Source: Stenotrophomonas sp. ISL-67
Lineage (GTDB): Bacteria; Pseudomonadota; Gammaproteobacteria; Xanthomonadales; Xanthomonadaceae
Length of the DNA stretch: 64,000 nucleotides
Direction of reading: 5' to 3'
Assembly: GCF_018612915.1 (NCBI RefSeq)
Contig: NZ_JAGGRL010000009.1
Location: forward strand, 62,001 to 126,000
The position numbers and the translations under genes were made by a program. The notes below the pieces were generated by a model that was not told the DNA's origin, ran no database searches, and saw only the letters and a program-made list of their open reading frames with translations. Position 1 is the first letter of the stretch. Each line of letters opens with the position of its first letter. Below are positions 17,451 to 26,926 of the stretch, piece after piece.

Positions 17451-19226
17451 TCAACCAAAGGTGAAGGCATAGGCGTGCACGCCCGGGTCGAGGAACTCGA
17501 TCTCGAAGGTGCGCTCGCCGACATCGCCGGACTGGCGGATCAGCTGGTACAGGCGGTGCTCGCCGACCGTGCCGCTGCCATCGGCGCCGACATCACCACC
17601 GGCGGATGCGCCGGGCGCCCGGCCATCGACCCACACCCGGAAACGCACCGGCCTGCCGTCTTCGCCCGGTGCCAGCACCAGGTGCAGGTCGCGGGCATGG
17701 AAGCGGAACGCGATGCGGCCACCGGCGCGCTGCAGCCGCGCGTCTTCGTCGCCCACCGTCCAGCGCCCGGCCAGCGCCCACTGGTTCAACGCGAACGCAG
17801 GCGGCAGCGTGTAATCGGCGGACACATCGCGGTGCTGCCCGTCCGGCGAGGCGAAATTCTCCGCGCGTGAATAACCGAGGTAGGTCTCCGGCGATTTGAG
17901 GTTGGACATGTCGGCCTGCAGCTCCACCCCGTCGCGCGGCGCGCTGGCGGCCATCGCCATGGCCTGCGGCGCGTCAGGCAGGGTGGCGCCCGCTTCGCGC
18001 AGCAGCTGGCGGATGATCTGCTCGGACTGCGCGTAGTTGCCTTCACCGAAGTGGTGCGCGCGGATGCGCCCCTGGGCGTCGATGAAGTAGTGCGCGGGCC
18101 AGTAGCGGTTGTTGAAGCCACGCCAGATCGCGAAGTCGTTGTCGATCGCCACCGGGTAGTCGATCTTCAGCTCCTTCACCGCATGCTGCACGTTGCCCAG
18201 GTTGCGTTCGAAGGCGAACTCCGGCGCATGCACGCCGATCACCACCAGGCCCTGGTCGCGGTAGCGTTGTTCCCACTCACGCACGTAGGGCAGGGCGCGC
18301 AGGCAGTTGATGCAGGAGTAGGTCCAGAAATCGACCAGGACCACCTTGCCGCGCAGGCCTTCGGCGGTCAGCGGCGGGCTGTTGAGCCAGCCGGTGGCGC
18401 CGTCCAGCGGGGGCAGCGTGCCTTCCACCGGCAGCTCGGTACCGGCCGGGGCGTCGGCGGCGCGCATCATCATCGCCGGACCCGCTTCGGGGGCCTGGCC
18501 GGGCAGGGCATCAAGCAGGCCCTGTTCCAGCCGTGCGGTGCTGACCGACGACAGCCGGGTGAGCACGCCGGTATCCCAACCCATCGCAATGGCCACCACC
18601 GCCAGCAGCGCGGCCACGCCCAGCGCCCGGCGGATCCACTCGCCTGCGCCGAGGCGCTGCTTGAGCGCGGTGAACACCCGCCCGCCGATCCAGATCGCCA
18701 GCGCCAGCGACGTCGCCGCGCCCAGTGCATACGCCAACAGCAACCCGCTGGTGCCCACGCTGGCGCCCTGCAGCGCAGCCCCGGTGAGGATCAGGCCGAG
18801 GATCGGGCCGGCGCACGGCGCCCACAGCAGGCCGGTGGCCACGCCGATCAGCAGCGAGGTGCCCACGCCGCCGCGCCCGGCGTCGGTGGCTGCGTCAGCC
18901 GAAGCACTGAGCCGCGCGCCCAGGCGCTGGAAGGGCGACAGCAGGCGGTCGGCCAGGGCGGGCCAGAGCAGGGCCAGCGCGAACAGCGCCATCACCACCA
19001 GCGCGATCCAGCGGCCGATCTGGTTGGCCTGCGCCACCCATTGGCTGCCCACTGCGGCCAGGCTGGCCACCACGGCGAACATCAACGCCATGCCGATCAG
19101 CAGCGGCAGGCCACTGCGCAGGAAGGGGCGGTCGGAACGGGCGAACACGAACGGCAGCACCGGCAGGATGCACGGGCTGAGGATGGTGAGTACGCCGCCG
19201 AGGTAGGCCAGGACTAGCAGGAACAT
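17451..19226 (-). CDS. dipZ: DipZ-type protein: CcdA-like membrane domain plus thioredoxin-like domain
   Basis: A 591-residue three-part protein. Residues 1-225 form a CcdA/DsbD-like membrane domain with its two cysteines in LSPCILPVLPF and WAPCAGPILG. About 270-420 is a thioredoxin-like domain with active site TYSCINCLRALPY (CINC as in mycobacterial DipZ). The last 150 residues are a beta-rich C-terminal domain of the type found in DipZ. It should carry electrons from cytoplasmic thioredoxin to the periplasm. Its position directly before msrA and near msrB suggests that these reductases are its clients. Confidence 0.9.
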   Translation of the reverse strand: MFLLVLAYLGGVLTILSPCILPVLPFVFARSDRPFLRSGLPLLIGMALMFAVVASLAAVGSQWVAQANQIGRWIALVVMALFALALLWPALADRLLSPFQRLGARLSASADAATDAGRGGVGTSLLIGVATGLLWAPCAGPILGLILTGAALQGASVGTSGLLLAYALGAATSLALAIWIGGRVFTALKQRLGAGEWIRRALGVAALLAVVAIAMGWDTGVLTRLSSVSTARLEQGLLDALPGQAPEAGPAMMMRAADAPAGTELPVEGTLPPLDGATGWLNSPPLTAEGLRGKVVLVDFWTYSCINCLRALPYVREWEQRYRDQGLVVIGVHAPEFAFERNLGNVQHAVKELKIDYPVAIDNDFAIWRGFNNRYWPAHYFIDAQGRIRAHHFGEGNYAQSEQIIRQLLREAGATLPDAPQAMAMAASAPRDGVELQADMSNLKSPETYLGYSRAENFASPDGQHRDVSADYTLPPAFALNQWALAGRWTVGDEDARLQRAGGRIAFRFHARDLHLVLAPGEDGRPVRFRVWVDGRAPGASAGGDVGADGSGTVGEHRLYQLIRQSGDVGERTFEIEFLDPGVHAYAFTFG

Positions 19227-19264
19227 GGGAATCCTTTTCGGTGATGGATTACGGGTGCTTGGGC

Positions 19265-19340
19265 TGCCGGGCAGAGCCCGGCGCTACGCGTGGTGCTTTG
19301 GTTCCCGGGCAGCGCCCGGTAGCGCCGGGCTCTGCCCGGC
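19265..19340. repeat. Inverted pair of SMAG elements
   Basis: A minus-oriented copy (GCCGGGCAGAGCCCGGCGCT, then AC; 19265-19286) and a plus-oriented copy starting GTAGCGCCGGGCTCTGCCCG at 19319. They lie between msrB and dipZ, so they may separate or attenuate the two transcripts. Confidence 0.87.
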
Positions 19341-19346
19341 CGCTTG

Positions 19347-19850
19347 TCACGCCGCAACGAACTGCATCGCCACACCATTCATGCAATACCGCAAGCCGGT
19401 AGGCCGTGGCCCGTCATCGAACACGTGGCCCAGGTGCCCACCGCAGCGCCGGCAGTGCGCTTCCACCCGCAACATGCCCAACGTGGTATCGCGGTCCTCG
19501 GCCACCGCGTCGTGCAGCGGCGCCCAGAAACTCGGCCAGCCGGTGCCGCTGTCGAACTTGGTGGACGATGAGAACAACGGCAGCGCGCAGCCGGCACAGG
19601 TGAAGGTGCCGCGCCGGTGTTCCTTGTTGAGCGGGCTGCTGAAGGGGCGCTCGGTGCTCTGCCGGCGCAGCACGGCGTATTGCGCCGGACTGAGCTGCTC
19701 GCGCCACTGTGCATCGGTGCGCATCACCTCGAAGCGGCGGGTGGGGGCGGGCGCAGCGGGCGCCGGACCACTGCACGCGGTCAGGCCGAACAGGCCGGCC
19801 GCAGCGCCGATGGCGCCCATGCCGAGCAGTCTGCGACGGGTACAACGCAT
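19347..19850 (-). CDS. msrB: Peptide-methionine (R)-S-oxide reductase, exported lipoprotein
   Basis: Repairs Met-R-sulfoxide. 167 residues from MRCTRRRLLGMGAIGAAAG, a twin-arginine-like start running into a lipobox LTACSG, so it is probably an envelope lipoprotein. The MsrB domain has two zinc CxxC pairs (CAGC and CRRC), the segment FDSGTGWPSF, and the catalytic Cys in RYCMNGVAM. The ATG at 19850 has GGGAGAT before it. It is upstream of dipZ-msrA on the same strand, with SMAG repeats in between. Confidence 0.93.
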   Translation of the reverse strand: MRCTRRRLLGMGAIGAAAGLFGLTACSGPAPAAPAPTRRFEVMRTDAQWREQLSPAQYAVLRRQSTERPFSSPLNKEHRRGTFTCAGCALPLFSSSTKFDSGTGWPSFWAPLHDAVAEDRDTTLGMLRVEAHCRRCGGHLGHVFDDGPRPTGLRYCMNGVAMQFVAA

Positions 19851-19996
19851 GGCGATCTCCCGGTCTGGAAACGATGTGGCCATGCTGCGCCCGGGCCGAT
19901 CAACGAATCCTCACGCAGGGTTAAATTTTCCGTGACACATTCAGGTCCGGATCTGGCCACAATGCGTTCACCTTCCTGCTGCCCGTCACCGTGCCA

Positions 19997-20719
19997 ATGA
20001 GCAGTGCCAAACGCGTCCTGATCGTCGAAGATGACGTCCACATCGCCAACCTGTTGCGCATGCACCTGCGCGACGAGGGCTATGAGGTCACCCACGCGGC
20101 GACCGGCGACGAGGGGCTGGCGCTGCTGGAAGCGCAGCCGTGGAGCGCGCTGGTGCTGGACCTGATGCTGCCCGGCGTGGACGGCCTGGAAATCTGCCGG
20201 CGCGCGCGTGGCATGGCGCGCTATACCCCGATCATCATCACCAGCGCGCGCGCCAGCGAAGTGCACCGCATCCTGGGCCTGGAACTGGGCGCGGACGACT
20301 ACCTGGCCAAACCGTTCTCGATGCTGGAGCTGGTGGCGCGGGTGAAGGCGTTGCTGCGCCGGGTGGAAGCCATGGCGCAGAACGCGCGCATCGATGCCGG
20401 CGAGCTGGCCGTGGCCGGGCTGCGCATCGACCCGGTGGCACGCACCGCGCAGGTGGAAGGCCGCGCGCTGGAACTGACCCCGCGCGAATTCGACCTGCTG
20501 TACTTCTTCGCCCGCCACCCGGGCCAGGTGTATTCGCGCATGGACCTGCTCAACCAGGTCTGGGGCTACCAGCATGATGGCTACGAGCACACGGTGAACA
20601 CCCACATCAACCGGCTGCGCAACAAGATCGAGCGCGACCCGGCCTCGCCGCAGCGCATCCAGACGGTGTGGGGCCGCGGCTACAAGCTGGTCGATGGCAA
20701 CGAGGGCGCGCCGGCATGA
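19997..20719 (+). CDS. OmpR/PhoB-family response regulator
   Basis: 240 residues: receiver domain with the acidic pocket LIVEDDVH, phospho-acceptor D55 in LDLMLPGVDG and switch lysine in YLAKPFSM; then a winged-helix DNA-binding domain (LTPREFDLLYFFARHPGQV, VNTHINRLRNKIE, VWGRGYKLV). The start could be the GTG at 19991 or the ATG at 19997. The stop overlaps the kinase gene (ATGA). It is divergent from msrB, but no regulatory link can be shown from sequence. Confidence 0.93.
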   Translation: MSSAKRVLIVEDDVHIANLLRMHLRDEGYEVTHAATGDEGLALLEAQPWSALVLDLMLPGVDGLEICRRARGMARYTPIIITSARASEVHRILGLELGADDYLAKPFSMLELVARVKALLRRVEAMAQNARIDAGELAVAGLRIDPVARTAQVEGRALELTPREFDLLYFFARHPGQVYSRMDLLNQVWGYQHDGYEHTVNTHINRLRNKIERDPASPQRIQTVWGRGYKLVDGNEGAPA

Positions 20720-22188
20720 TCCGGCTGTCATTGTCACAACGGTTGTCGGTGGCGTTCTTCGCGCTGCTGCTGGTGTGCTGCGGTGCGTTGATGGCGATCC
20801 AGATGCGCAGCACCCGCCTGCATGAGCAGGAAACCGTGCAGCGCTTGTCGCGCGGGCTGGCCGAGCACATCGCGCGCAGTGGCGAGCTGATGGATGGCGG
20901 CGGCATGCGCACCGGCGAAGTGCGCGCGCTGTTCGGCAAGCTGATGGCGGTCAACCCCAGCGTGGAGGTGTACCTGCTGGATGACCAAGGCCGCATCCTT
21001 GGCCATGACGCACCCACCGGCCACCTGAAGCGCGACCGCGTGGACCTGGCGCCGGTGCAGGCACTGCTGCGCGACGATCCGCTGCCGATCCTTGGCGACG
21101 ACCCCCGCAGCAGCACTGGGCGCAAAGTGTTCAACGCCGCCCCGCTGTTCGTGCAGGGGCGCCAGGCCGGCTACATCTACGTGGTGCTGGTGGGGGAGCA
21201 GCGCGAGGCGCTGGCCGCCAACATCGCCGCCAACGCCACCCTGCGCACCACGCTCTGGTCGCTGGCGATCGTGGCCGGCATCGGCCTGCTGGCCGGTGCG
21301 GTGGCGTTCCGCTGGGTAACCCGGCCGCTGCGCCAGCTGACCCGGCGCGTGCAGTCCTTCGACGTGGATGCAGCTGCGCCGGCACAGGCGTTGCCGCCCA
21401 CGCCGCTGCGCAGCGGCGAGCGCGACGAACTTGCCATCCTGCAGCACAGCTTCGGGCACATGGGCCAGCGCCTGGGCGAACAGTGGCAGCAGCTGCGCCA
21501 GCAGGACCTGCAGCGGCGCGAGCTGGTGGCCAACATCTCGCATGACCTGCGCACGCCGTTGTCGTCACTGCATGGCTACCTGGAAACACTGGCGTTGAAG
21601 GACGCCACCCTCAGCGCCGAAGAACGCCAGCGCTACCTGGGCATCGCGCTGTCGCAGAGCCACAAGGTGGGCAGGCTTGCCCAGGCGCTGTTCGAGTTGG
21701 CGCGGCTGGAGCACGGCGGGGTGGTACTGGACCGCCAGGCGTTCTCGCTGCCGGACCTGGTGCAGGACGTGTTCCAGAAATTCGAGCTGCCCGCGCAGGC
21801 GCGCCGGCAGACGCTGGCGGCGGACATTCCGCCCGGTTTGCCGGTGGTGGATGCAGACCTGGCATTGATCGAGCGGGTGCTGACCAACCTGCTGGACAAC
21901 GCGATCCGGCACACGCCCGAAGGCGGGCGGATCACCGTGACGCTGCAGGCCGCGCAGGGCGAGGTGCAGGTCAGCGTGGCCGACACCGGCCCCGGCATTC
22001 CCGCAGCGCGGCGCGAGGACCTGTTCCACACGCCACCGGCCTTTGGCAGCCAGCGGCCGGACAGCGGCGGGCTGGGGCTGCTGATCGTGCATCGCATCCT
22101 GCAGCTGCACCAGCGCGAGATCCAGCTGCTGGACAGTCGCGAGGGCGCATTGTTCGTGTTCTCGCTGCCGGCGGCACGGATGGTGTGA
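20716..22188 (+). CDS. Membrane sensor histidine kinase
   Basis: 490 residues. One N-terminal membrane segment (SVAFFALLLVCCGALMAI), a periplasmic sensor of about 150 residues with no recognised domain, a second membrane segment (LWSLAIVAGIGLLAGAVAF), a HAMP region, HisKA with H276 in ISHDLRTPLSSL, and HATPase with NLLDNAIRHTPEGG, DTGPGIP and GGLGLLIVH. It pairs with the preceding regulator by an ATGA overlap. The ATG at 20716 is chosen because of that overlap. The stimulus is unknown. Confidence 0.93.
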   Translation: MIRLSLSQRLSVAFFALLLVCCGALMAIQMRSTRLHEQETVQRLSRGLAEHIARSGELMDGGGMRTGEVRALFGKLMAVNPSVEVYLLDDQGRILGHDAPTGHLKRDRVDLAPVQALLRDDPLPILGDDPRSSTGRKVFNAAPLFVQGRQAGYIYVVLVGEQREALAANIAANATLRTTLWSLAIVAGIGLLAGAVAFRWVTRPLRQLTRRVQSFDVDAAAPAQALPPTPLRSGERDELAILQHSFGHMGQRLGEQWQQLRQQDLQRRELVANISHDLRTPLSSLHGYLETLALKDATLSAEERQRYLGIALSQSHKVGRLAQALFELARLEHGGVVLDRQAFSLPDLVQDVFQKFELPAQARRQTLAADIPPGLPVVDADLALIERVLTNLLDNAIRHTPEGGRITVTLQAAQGEVQVSVADTGPGIPAARREDLFHTPPAFGSQRPDSGGLGLLIVHRILQLHQREIQLLDSREGALFVFSLPAARMV

Positions 22189-22280
22189 CGCGCCCCTGCC
22201 CAACGTCACGGCGACAACCGGCACTGGAGATGCGGTCGCGGGCAGGATGCAATGCAATCGACACCCCCCGGAGTGAGCGC

Positions 22281-23405
22281 ATGGCCATCGCACAGGATTC
22301 CCGCCGCCGGTATGGCCTGATGTCGTTTGTGCTTGTGCTCGCGCTGGGCATGGCAGGCAGTGTCGCAGCCGCCGACGGATGCCCGGATACTGCGGCGCTT
22401 GAACCGGCGCGGGCGGTAGTCCGCGACCTGCAACGGATCACCACGCCGAACGGCATCCAGGAACAGTACGCCACGCCCATTGGTGGCGTGCGACAGTGGC
22501 TGACCATCCGCGGAGAGGACCGCGCCAATCCGGTGATCCTGTTCGTGCACGGTGGCCCGGCCAGTCCGGTGACGCCCAGCCTGTGGCAGTTCCAGCGACC
22601 GCTGGAGGAATACTTCACGGTGGTGGACTGGGACCAGCGCGGTGCAGGCAAGACCTACGCAGAGGCGCCGCCGGAGGTCATCGCACCCACACTGACCGTC
22701 GAGCGCTACGTGGATGACGCGATCGAGGTGGCCGAGCACCTGCGCACGCACCTGGGCCAGCGCAAGGTGATCCTGGTGGCGCACAGCTGGGGCACGATCG
22801 TGGCGATGCAGGCGGCGCTGAAGCGGCCGGACCTGTTTCACGCGTACGTGGGGATTGGCCAGATCATCAACCAGGTGGAAAACGAGAAGATCAGCTTCGA
22901 TTACGGGTTGGCGCAGGCCAGGGCGCATGGCAATGCCAAGGCGGTGGCCGAGCTGGAGGCCATCGCACCGTACCCGGGCACCACGCCGATCACGCGCGAA
23001 CGGATCATCACCGCGCGCACGTGGCCGCAGTACTACGGTGGGCTGACGGCGTACCGCGATGACTCGAAGTACTACTTCGGCGCCGCCAAGCTGTCGCCGG
23101 ACTACACGGATGTGGACCGCTGCAACATCGACAAGGGCAGCGTGCTGTCACTGGGGCCGTTGCTGCCGCAGATGCTGAAGGTGGATTTCAACCCGATCAC
23201 CCGCTTCCCGATCCCGGTGGTGATGTTCATGGGTCGCCATGACTACACCACGCCCACCGCGCCGACCGAACGCTGGTTGAACCACGTGCAGGCCCCCTTC
23301 AAGCAGGGCGTGTGGTTCGAACATTCGGCGCACATGGTGCCGTGGGAAGAGCCGGGCAAGACATTGATGACCTTGGTGCAGGTGGTGCGCCCGCTGGCGC
23401 GGTAA
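22281..23405 (+). CDS. Exported alpha/beta hydrolase (proline iminopeptidase-like)
   Basis: A 374-residue hydrolase with an N-terminal signal peptide (GLMSFVLVLALGMAGSVAAAD). The oxyanion segment ILFVHGGPASP, the conserved DWDQRGAGKT of the proline iminopeptidase (S33) group, the nucleophile elbow VAHSWGTIVAMQ, an Asp near MGRHDYTT and a final His in EHSAHMVPWE complete the triad. A peptidase acting on N-terminal proline or a related esterase is possible. The ATG at 22281 is preceded by CCGGAGTGAGCGC. It is expressed alone after the two-component pair. Confidence 0.85.
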   Translation: MAIAQDSRRRYGLMSFVLVLALGMAGSVAAADGCPDTAALEPARAVVRDLQRITTPNGIQEQYATPIGGVRQWLTIRGEDRANPVILFVHGGPASPVTPSLWQFQRPLEEYFTVVDWDQRGAGKTYAEAPPEVIAPTLTVERYVDDAIEVAEHLRTHLGQRKVILVAHSWGTIVAMQAALKRPDLFHAYVGIGQIINQVENEKISFDYGLAQARAHGNAKAVAELEAIAPYPGTTPITRERIITARTWPQYYGGLTAYRDDSKYYFGAAKLSPDYTDVDRCNIDKGSVLSLGPLLPQMLKVDFNPITRFPIPVVMFMGRHDYTTPTAPTERWLNHVQAPFKQGVWFEHSAHMVPWEEPGKTLMTLVQVVRPLAR

Positions 23406-23433
23406 CCACCGCGACCCATGCATCCGAATGCGC

Positions 23434-23516
23434 TGGTTGATTGATCCAGATTCCAATGGGCCCATGGTTGATTGACCCCAATCCCAATGGGCCCATTGGG
23501 ATCCGGATCAATCAAA
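23434..23516. repeat. Dispersed palindromic repeat (CCAATGGGCCCATTGG type), copy A
   Basis: Two copies of the core CAATGGGCCCAT lie here with TTGATTGA and GATCAATCA flanks; the second core is extended to CCCAATGGGCCCATTGGG. A very similar block occurs in the opposite orientation at 33578-33634. The repeat is distinct from the SMAG family. It is not inside a gene. Confidence 0.8.
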
Positions 23517-23518
23517 CC

Positions 23519-23559
23519 CAAAAAAAAGACCCGACAGAGGGAGGGTTCTGTCGGGTCTT
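23519..23559 (-). terminator. Rho-independent terminator, minus strand (for queD)
   Basis: Perfect 13-bp stem AAGACCCGACAGA (23526-23538) and its complement (23547-23559), loop of eight bases. On the minus strand the stem is followed by a run of T (complement of AAAAAAA at 23521-23527). It lies about 150 bases past the queD stop. Confidence 0.9.
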
Positions 23560-23705
23560 GGGATTGCGTGGGGGGAGGGACCCACGCAAATTCCGTTTGA
23601 TGCAATGCAGCATACGCCGATACTGGTGCATTGCAACAATAAATGTCCGAAACGGTCCGGATTCATTGAAACCCGTTCAGGAACAACCGGTTGGCGTCTA
23701 AACCC

Positions 23706-24059
23706 TTATCCCCGGTAGCGGCAGCCGGAGGTGCAGGTCTCGTGCACCGTGACCTCGCTCAGCGCCGGCAGGGTGGGCTTGAGCTCGTTCCAGATCCAGA
23801 TCGCCAGGCGCTCGCTGGTTGGGTTTTCCAGCCCCGGGATGTCGTTGAGGTAATGATGGTCCAAACGGTCATAGATCGGCTGGAAGGCCGCTTTGACGTC
23901 GCCGAAATCCATGATCCAGCCGGTGTGTTCGCCCGGCTCGCCCTCGACCTTCAGTTCCACCCGGAACGAGTGGCCGTGCAGGCGCGCGCACTTGTGGCCC
24001 GCCGGCACGTTGGGCAGGTGGTGGGCCGCTTCGAGGGTAAAGACTTTGAAGATTTCCAT
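23706..24059 (-). CDS. queD: 6-carboxy-5,6,7,8-tetrahydropterin synthase
   Basis: Second step of queuosine/7-deazaguanine synthesis, turning dihydroneopterin triphosphate into 6-carboxytetrahydropterin. 117 residues. Zinc ligands are the His in LEAAHHLP and the pair in RLHGHSF; the catalytic Cys is in [18 protein letters not shown] and the final [11 protein letters not shown] with Glu complete the family pattern. It is divergent from the TonB receptor. Confidence 0.94.
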   Translation of the reverse strand: MEIFKVFTLEAAHHLPNVPAGHKCARLHGHSFRVELKVEGEPGEHTGWIMDFGDVKAAFQPIYDRLDHHYLNDIPGLENPTSERLAIWIWNELKPTLPALSEVTVHETCTSGCRYRG

Positions 24060-24131
24060 GCACGCATTGTAAGGCCTGTGCCGCAGCGCATTGGCCTGCC
24101 GGCTGGAATGGTTGCAACCAAAAACATATTC

Positions 24132-24182
24132 ATCCGGATGAAGAGATGTTACTTTTCGTTATATCCGCATGAAGCGATGTTA
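24132..24182 (+). promoter_or_regulatory. Pair of 20-bp direct repeats upstream of the TonB receptor
   Basis: ATCCGGATGAAGAGATGTTA at 24132-24151 and ATCCGCATGAAGCGATGTTA at 24163-24182 differ at two positions and are 31 bases apart, about three helical turns, so they face the same side of the DNA. They lie 66-116 bases before the receptor start, in an AT-rich stretch, and look like a tandem operator. The regulator is unknown. Confidence 0.55.
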
Positions 24183-24247
24183 TTGGCTCGTTAAGCCCTT
24201 GGCATGGGCTACTGCGGAACTTGTCGTCCACCACCCCCATTGAGTTC

Positions 24248-26914
24248 ATGCCCAAGCACACCCTTCTTGTGGCGGCACTTTCCGCCGCTCTGGCTACGCC
24301 TTTGTCCGCGTTTGCCCTCGACGCCGCCGCTGGCCCCGATGCCAGCCCCGACGCCTCCGCCAGCAGCGACAGCACCACCCTTGCGGCAGTGCGCGTCACC
24401 GGCTCCAACATCAAGCGCACCGATACCGAGACCGCCAACCCGGTGCAGGTGATCGGCCGCCAGGAGATCGAAGCGACCGGCAAGGCCACCGTCGCCGACC
24501 TGCTGCGCTCGATTTCGGCCAACACCGGCAACGCCAACAACGAGACCACCAACAACGGCTGGGCCTCGGGTTCGGCCGGCATCGGCCTGCGCGGCCTGTC
24601 GCAGAAGAACACGCTGGTGCTGCTCAATGGCCGCCGCCTGGCCAACTACGGCTTCCCGGCCGGTGGCCTGTCCGACACCTTCGTCAACCTCAACGCGTTG
24701 CCGATGGTCGCCGTTGAGCGCATCGAGGTGCTAAAGGACGGCGCCTCGGCCGTGTACGGCTCCGACGCCGTGGCCGGCGTGGTCAACATCATCACCCGGC
24801 AGAACTTCCAGGGCGCCGAGCTCGGCGGCAGCGTTGGCACCGCCGACCAGGGTGGCCTGGACGAGCAGAACCTGAAGTTCATCGGCGGCATCGGCGACCT
24901 GGAGGCCGATGGCTACAACATCCTGGTCAGCCTGGAAGGCTACAACCGCGAGCGCCTGGACCAGGACCAGCGCGACCTCACCAAGTCCGGCATCTACACC
25001 GACAAGCCCGGTGGCCGCTGGAACGGTTGGTCGGCCAAGGGCGCGCGCTTCCTGGTCAACGGCGCCTCGGTGCCCATGCTCGACGCCAACGGGCAGTGCC
25101 CGGAAAACACCACGCGGGTGCCCAGCGCGCCGATCGACGGCCTGGCCGGTGACACCTGCGGCTACAACCTGGCGCCGTACACCACGCTGATTCCCTCGAC
25201 CAAGCGCTACCAGGCCTACGTCAACGGCACCTTCAAGGTGAACGACAACGTTGAAGCCTTCGGCGAAGTGATCTACAGCGAAATCAAGGGCGTGTCGTGG
25301 TTCGGCAGCAGCCCGTTCTTCACCCTGGAAAGTGGCCGCTTCGCGCTCAACGCCGATACCGGACTCGCAGAGCCGGTGTCGTCCAACCTGCCGGCGAGCA
25401 GCCCGTTCAATCCGTACGGCCGTGCGATCCCGATCGAGTACACCTTCTTCAACCTGGGCCCAACCATCAAGACCAACCGTTCCACCGCCTACCGCGGCGT
25501 GGTCGGCCTGCGCGGCAGCCTGCAGGACTGGGATTGGGAAGTAGGTGCGTTCGGCGCACGCAGCAGCGAGCGCGAGACCGTTTCCGGCGGCTTCGCCAAC
25601 CGCTGGACCCTGGCCGATGCGCTGGCCACCGGCAGCTACAACCTGCTTGATCCGTCGGCCACCCCGCAGTCGGTGATCGACAGCATCAACCTGAGCACGC
25701 TGCGCCCGGCCGAGTCCGTGCTGCAGGGCGTGGACGCCAAGATCTCCGGTGGCCTGGGCAGCACCTGGGCCGGCCCGATCGGCTTCGCGGCGGGGCTGGA
25801 ATGGCGCCGCGAGAAACTGGATTCGGAAAACCCGTGGCAGATCGACGCGGGCCTGCAGATCCGCCCGGCCATCGCCGAAGTGCATGGTGAGCGCAAGGTC
25901 ACCGCCGCCTACGCCGAAGTGAACGTGCCGCTGGCCGAGCGCCTGGAGCTGCAGGCTGCCGCGCGCGCCGACCACTACAGCGATTTCGGCGACGCCTTCT
26001 CGCCCAAGCTGAGCCTGCGCTGGCAGCCGTTCGACATCCTGCTGGTGCGTGCCGCCGCGTCGAAGGGCTTCCGCGCGCCGTCGCTGTCGGAGAACTCCAA
26101 CAGCACCAGCATCGCCTACGGCAGCGTGATCGATCCGCGTGACCCGGACGTGCCGGGCTCGCGCCAGAACCCGACCTTCTTCACCGTCGGCAACAGCGAC
26201 CTGAAGCCCGAGCGCACCAGGAGCTACAACCTGGGCCTGGTGTTGTCGCCGTGGTCCAACACCAGCCTGAGCGTGGACTACTACCGCATTGAACTGGAGA
26301 ACCTGGTCGGCACCAACAACACCCAGACCCTGGTCACCAACGATGTACCCGGCGCCGTCACCCGCGATGAGCGCGGCAAGCTGCTGGCGGTGTTCAACCG
26401 CTACCAGAACCTGAGCGAGCTCAAGACCTCCGGCTTCGACGTGGAACTGCGCCAGCGCTTCCCGACCGAAGCGGCGGGCGACTTCTCGCTCTCCACCGCG
26501 TTCACCCACGTGCGCGATTACAGCCGCCCCACCGTGGTCGGTGGCCCGCTGGTGGACTACGCCGGCAGCAACCTGGGCGCTACCCTGCCCAAGAACAAGG
26601 CCACCACCACGCTGGACTGGTCCTACGCCGACTTCCGCACCGCGCTGACCTGGTACTACACCAGTGGGTACGACCAGAAGGCCAGTGCGGCGGCCACGGC
26701 CGTGCAGGACCGGGTGGATTCATACAGCCAGTTCGATCTGTACCTGGCCTACACCGGCCTGGAGAAGCTGACCCTGTACGCGAAGGTCCAGAACCTGGCT
26801 GACGAGGAACCGCCGTACGACGCCTCGTTCCCGGGTATCCGTGCGCCGTACGACTTCAGCCAGTACGACCTGCGCGGCCGCTATTTCACCGTCGGCTTCG
26901 ATTACCGCTTCTAA
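24248..26914 (+). CDS. TonB-dependent receptor
   Basis: An 888-residue outer-membrane receptor. Signal peptide MPKHTLLVAALSAALATPLS, TonB-box area AAVRVTGSNIKRT, plug domain (QVIGRQEIEATGKATVADLL, LKDGASAVYGSDAVAGVVNI) and a barrel ending in the aromatic FTVGFDYRF. This is the large GSNIKR-type receptor class abundant in xanthomonads, often for peptides or sugars. The next gene, 12 bases on, is an exported M14 peptidase, which suggests peptide uptake. The ATG at 24248 is chosen for the signal peptide. Confidence 0.92.
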   Translation: MPKHTLLVAALSAALATPLSAFALDAAAGPDASPDASASSDSTTLAAVRVTGSNIKRTDTETANPVQVIGRQEIEATGKATVADLLRSISANTGNANNETTNNGWASGSAGIGLRGLSQKNTLVLLNGRRLANYGFPAGGLSDTFVNLNALPMVAVERIEVLKDGASAVYGSDAVAGVVNIITRQNFQGAELGGSVGTADQGGLDEQNLKFIGGIGDLEADGYNILVSLEGYNRERLDQDQRDLTKSGIYTDKPGGRWNGWSAKGARFLVNGASVPMLDANGQCPENTTRVPSAPIDGLAGDTCGYNLAPYTTLIPSTKRYQAYVNGTFKVNDNVEAFGEVIYSEIKGVSWFGSSPFFTLESGRFALNADTGLAEPVSSNLPASSPFNPYGRAIPIEYTFFNLGPTIKTNRSTAYRGVVGLRGSLQDWDWEVGAFGARSSERETVSGGFANRWTLADALATGSYNLLDPSATPQSVIDSINLSTLRPAESVLQGVDAKISGGLGSTWAGPIGFAAGLEWRREKLDSENPWQIDAGLQIRPAIAEVHGERKVTAAYAEVNVPLAERLELQAAARADHYSDFGDAFSPKLSLRWQPFDILLVRAAASKGFRAPSLSENSNSTSIAYGSVIDPRDPDVPGSRQNPTFFTVGNSDLKPERTRSYNLGLVLSPWSNTSLSVDYYRIELENLVGTNNTQTLVTNDVPGAVTRDERGKLLAVFNRYQNLSELKTSGFDVELRQRFPTEAAGDFSLSTAFTHVRDYSRPTVVGGPLVDYAGSNLGATLPKNKATTTLDWSYADFRTALTWYYTSGYDQKASAAATAVQDRVDSYSQFDLYLAYTGLEKLTLYAKVQNLADEEPPYDASFPGIRAPYDFSQYDLRGRYFTVGFDYRF

Positions 26915-26926
26915 AAGGGGTTTGCT

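Noticed and set aside
24731..26509. 592-codon open frame antisense to the TonB receptor
   Set aside because: No domain pattern, and the plus strand encodes a complete receptor with signal peptide, plug and barrel end.
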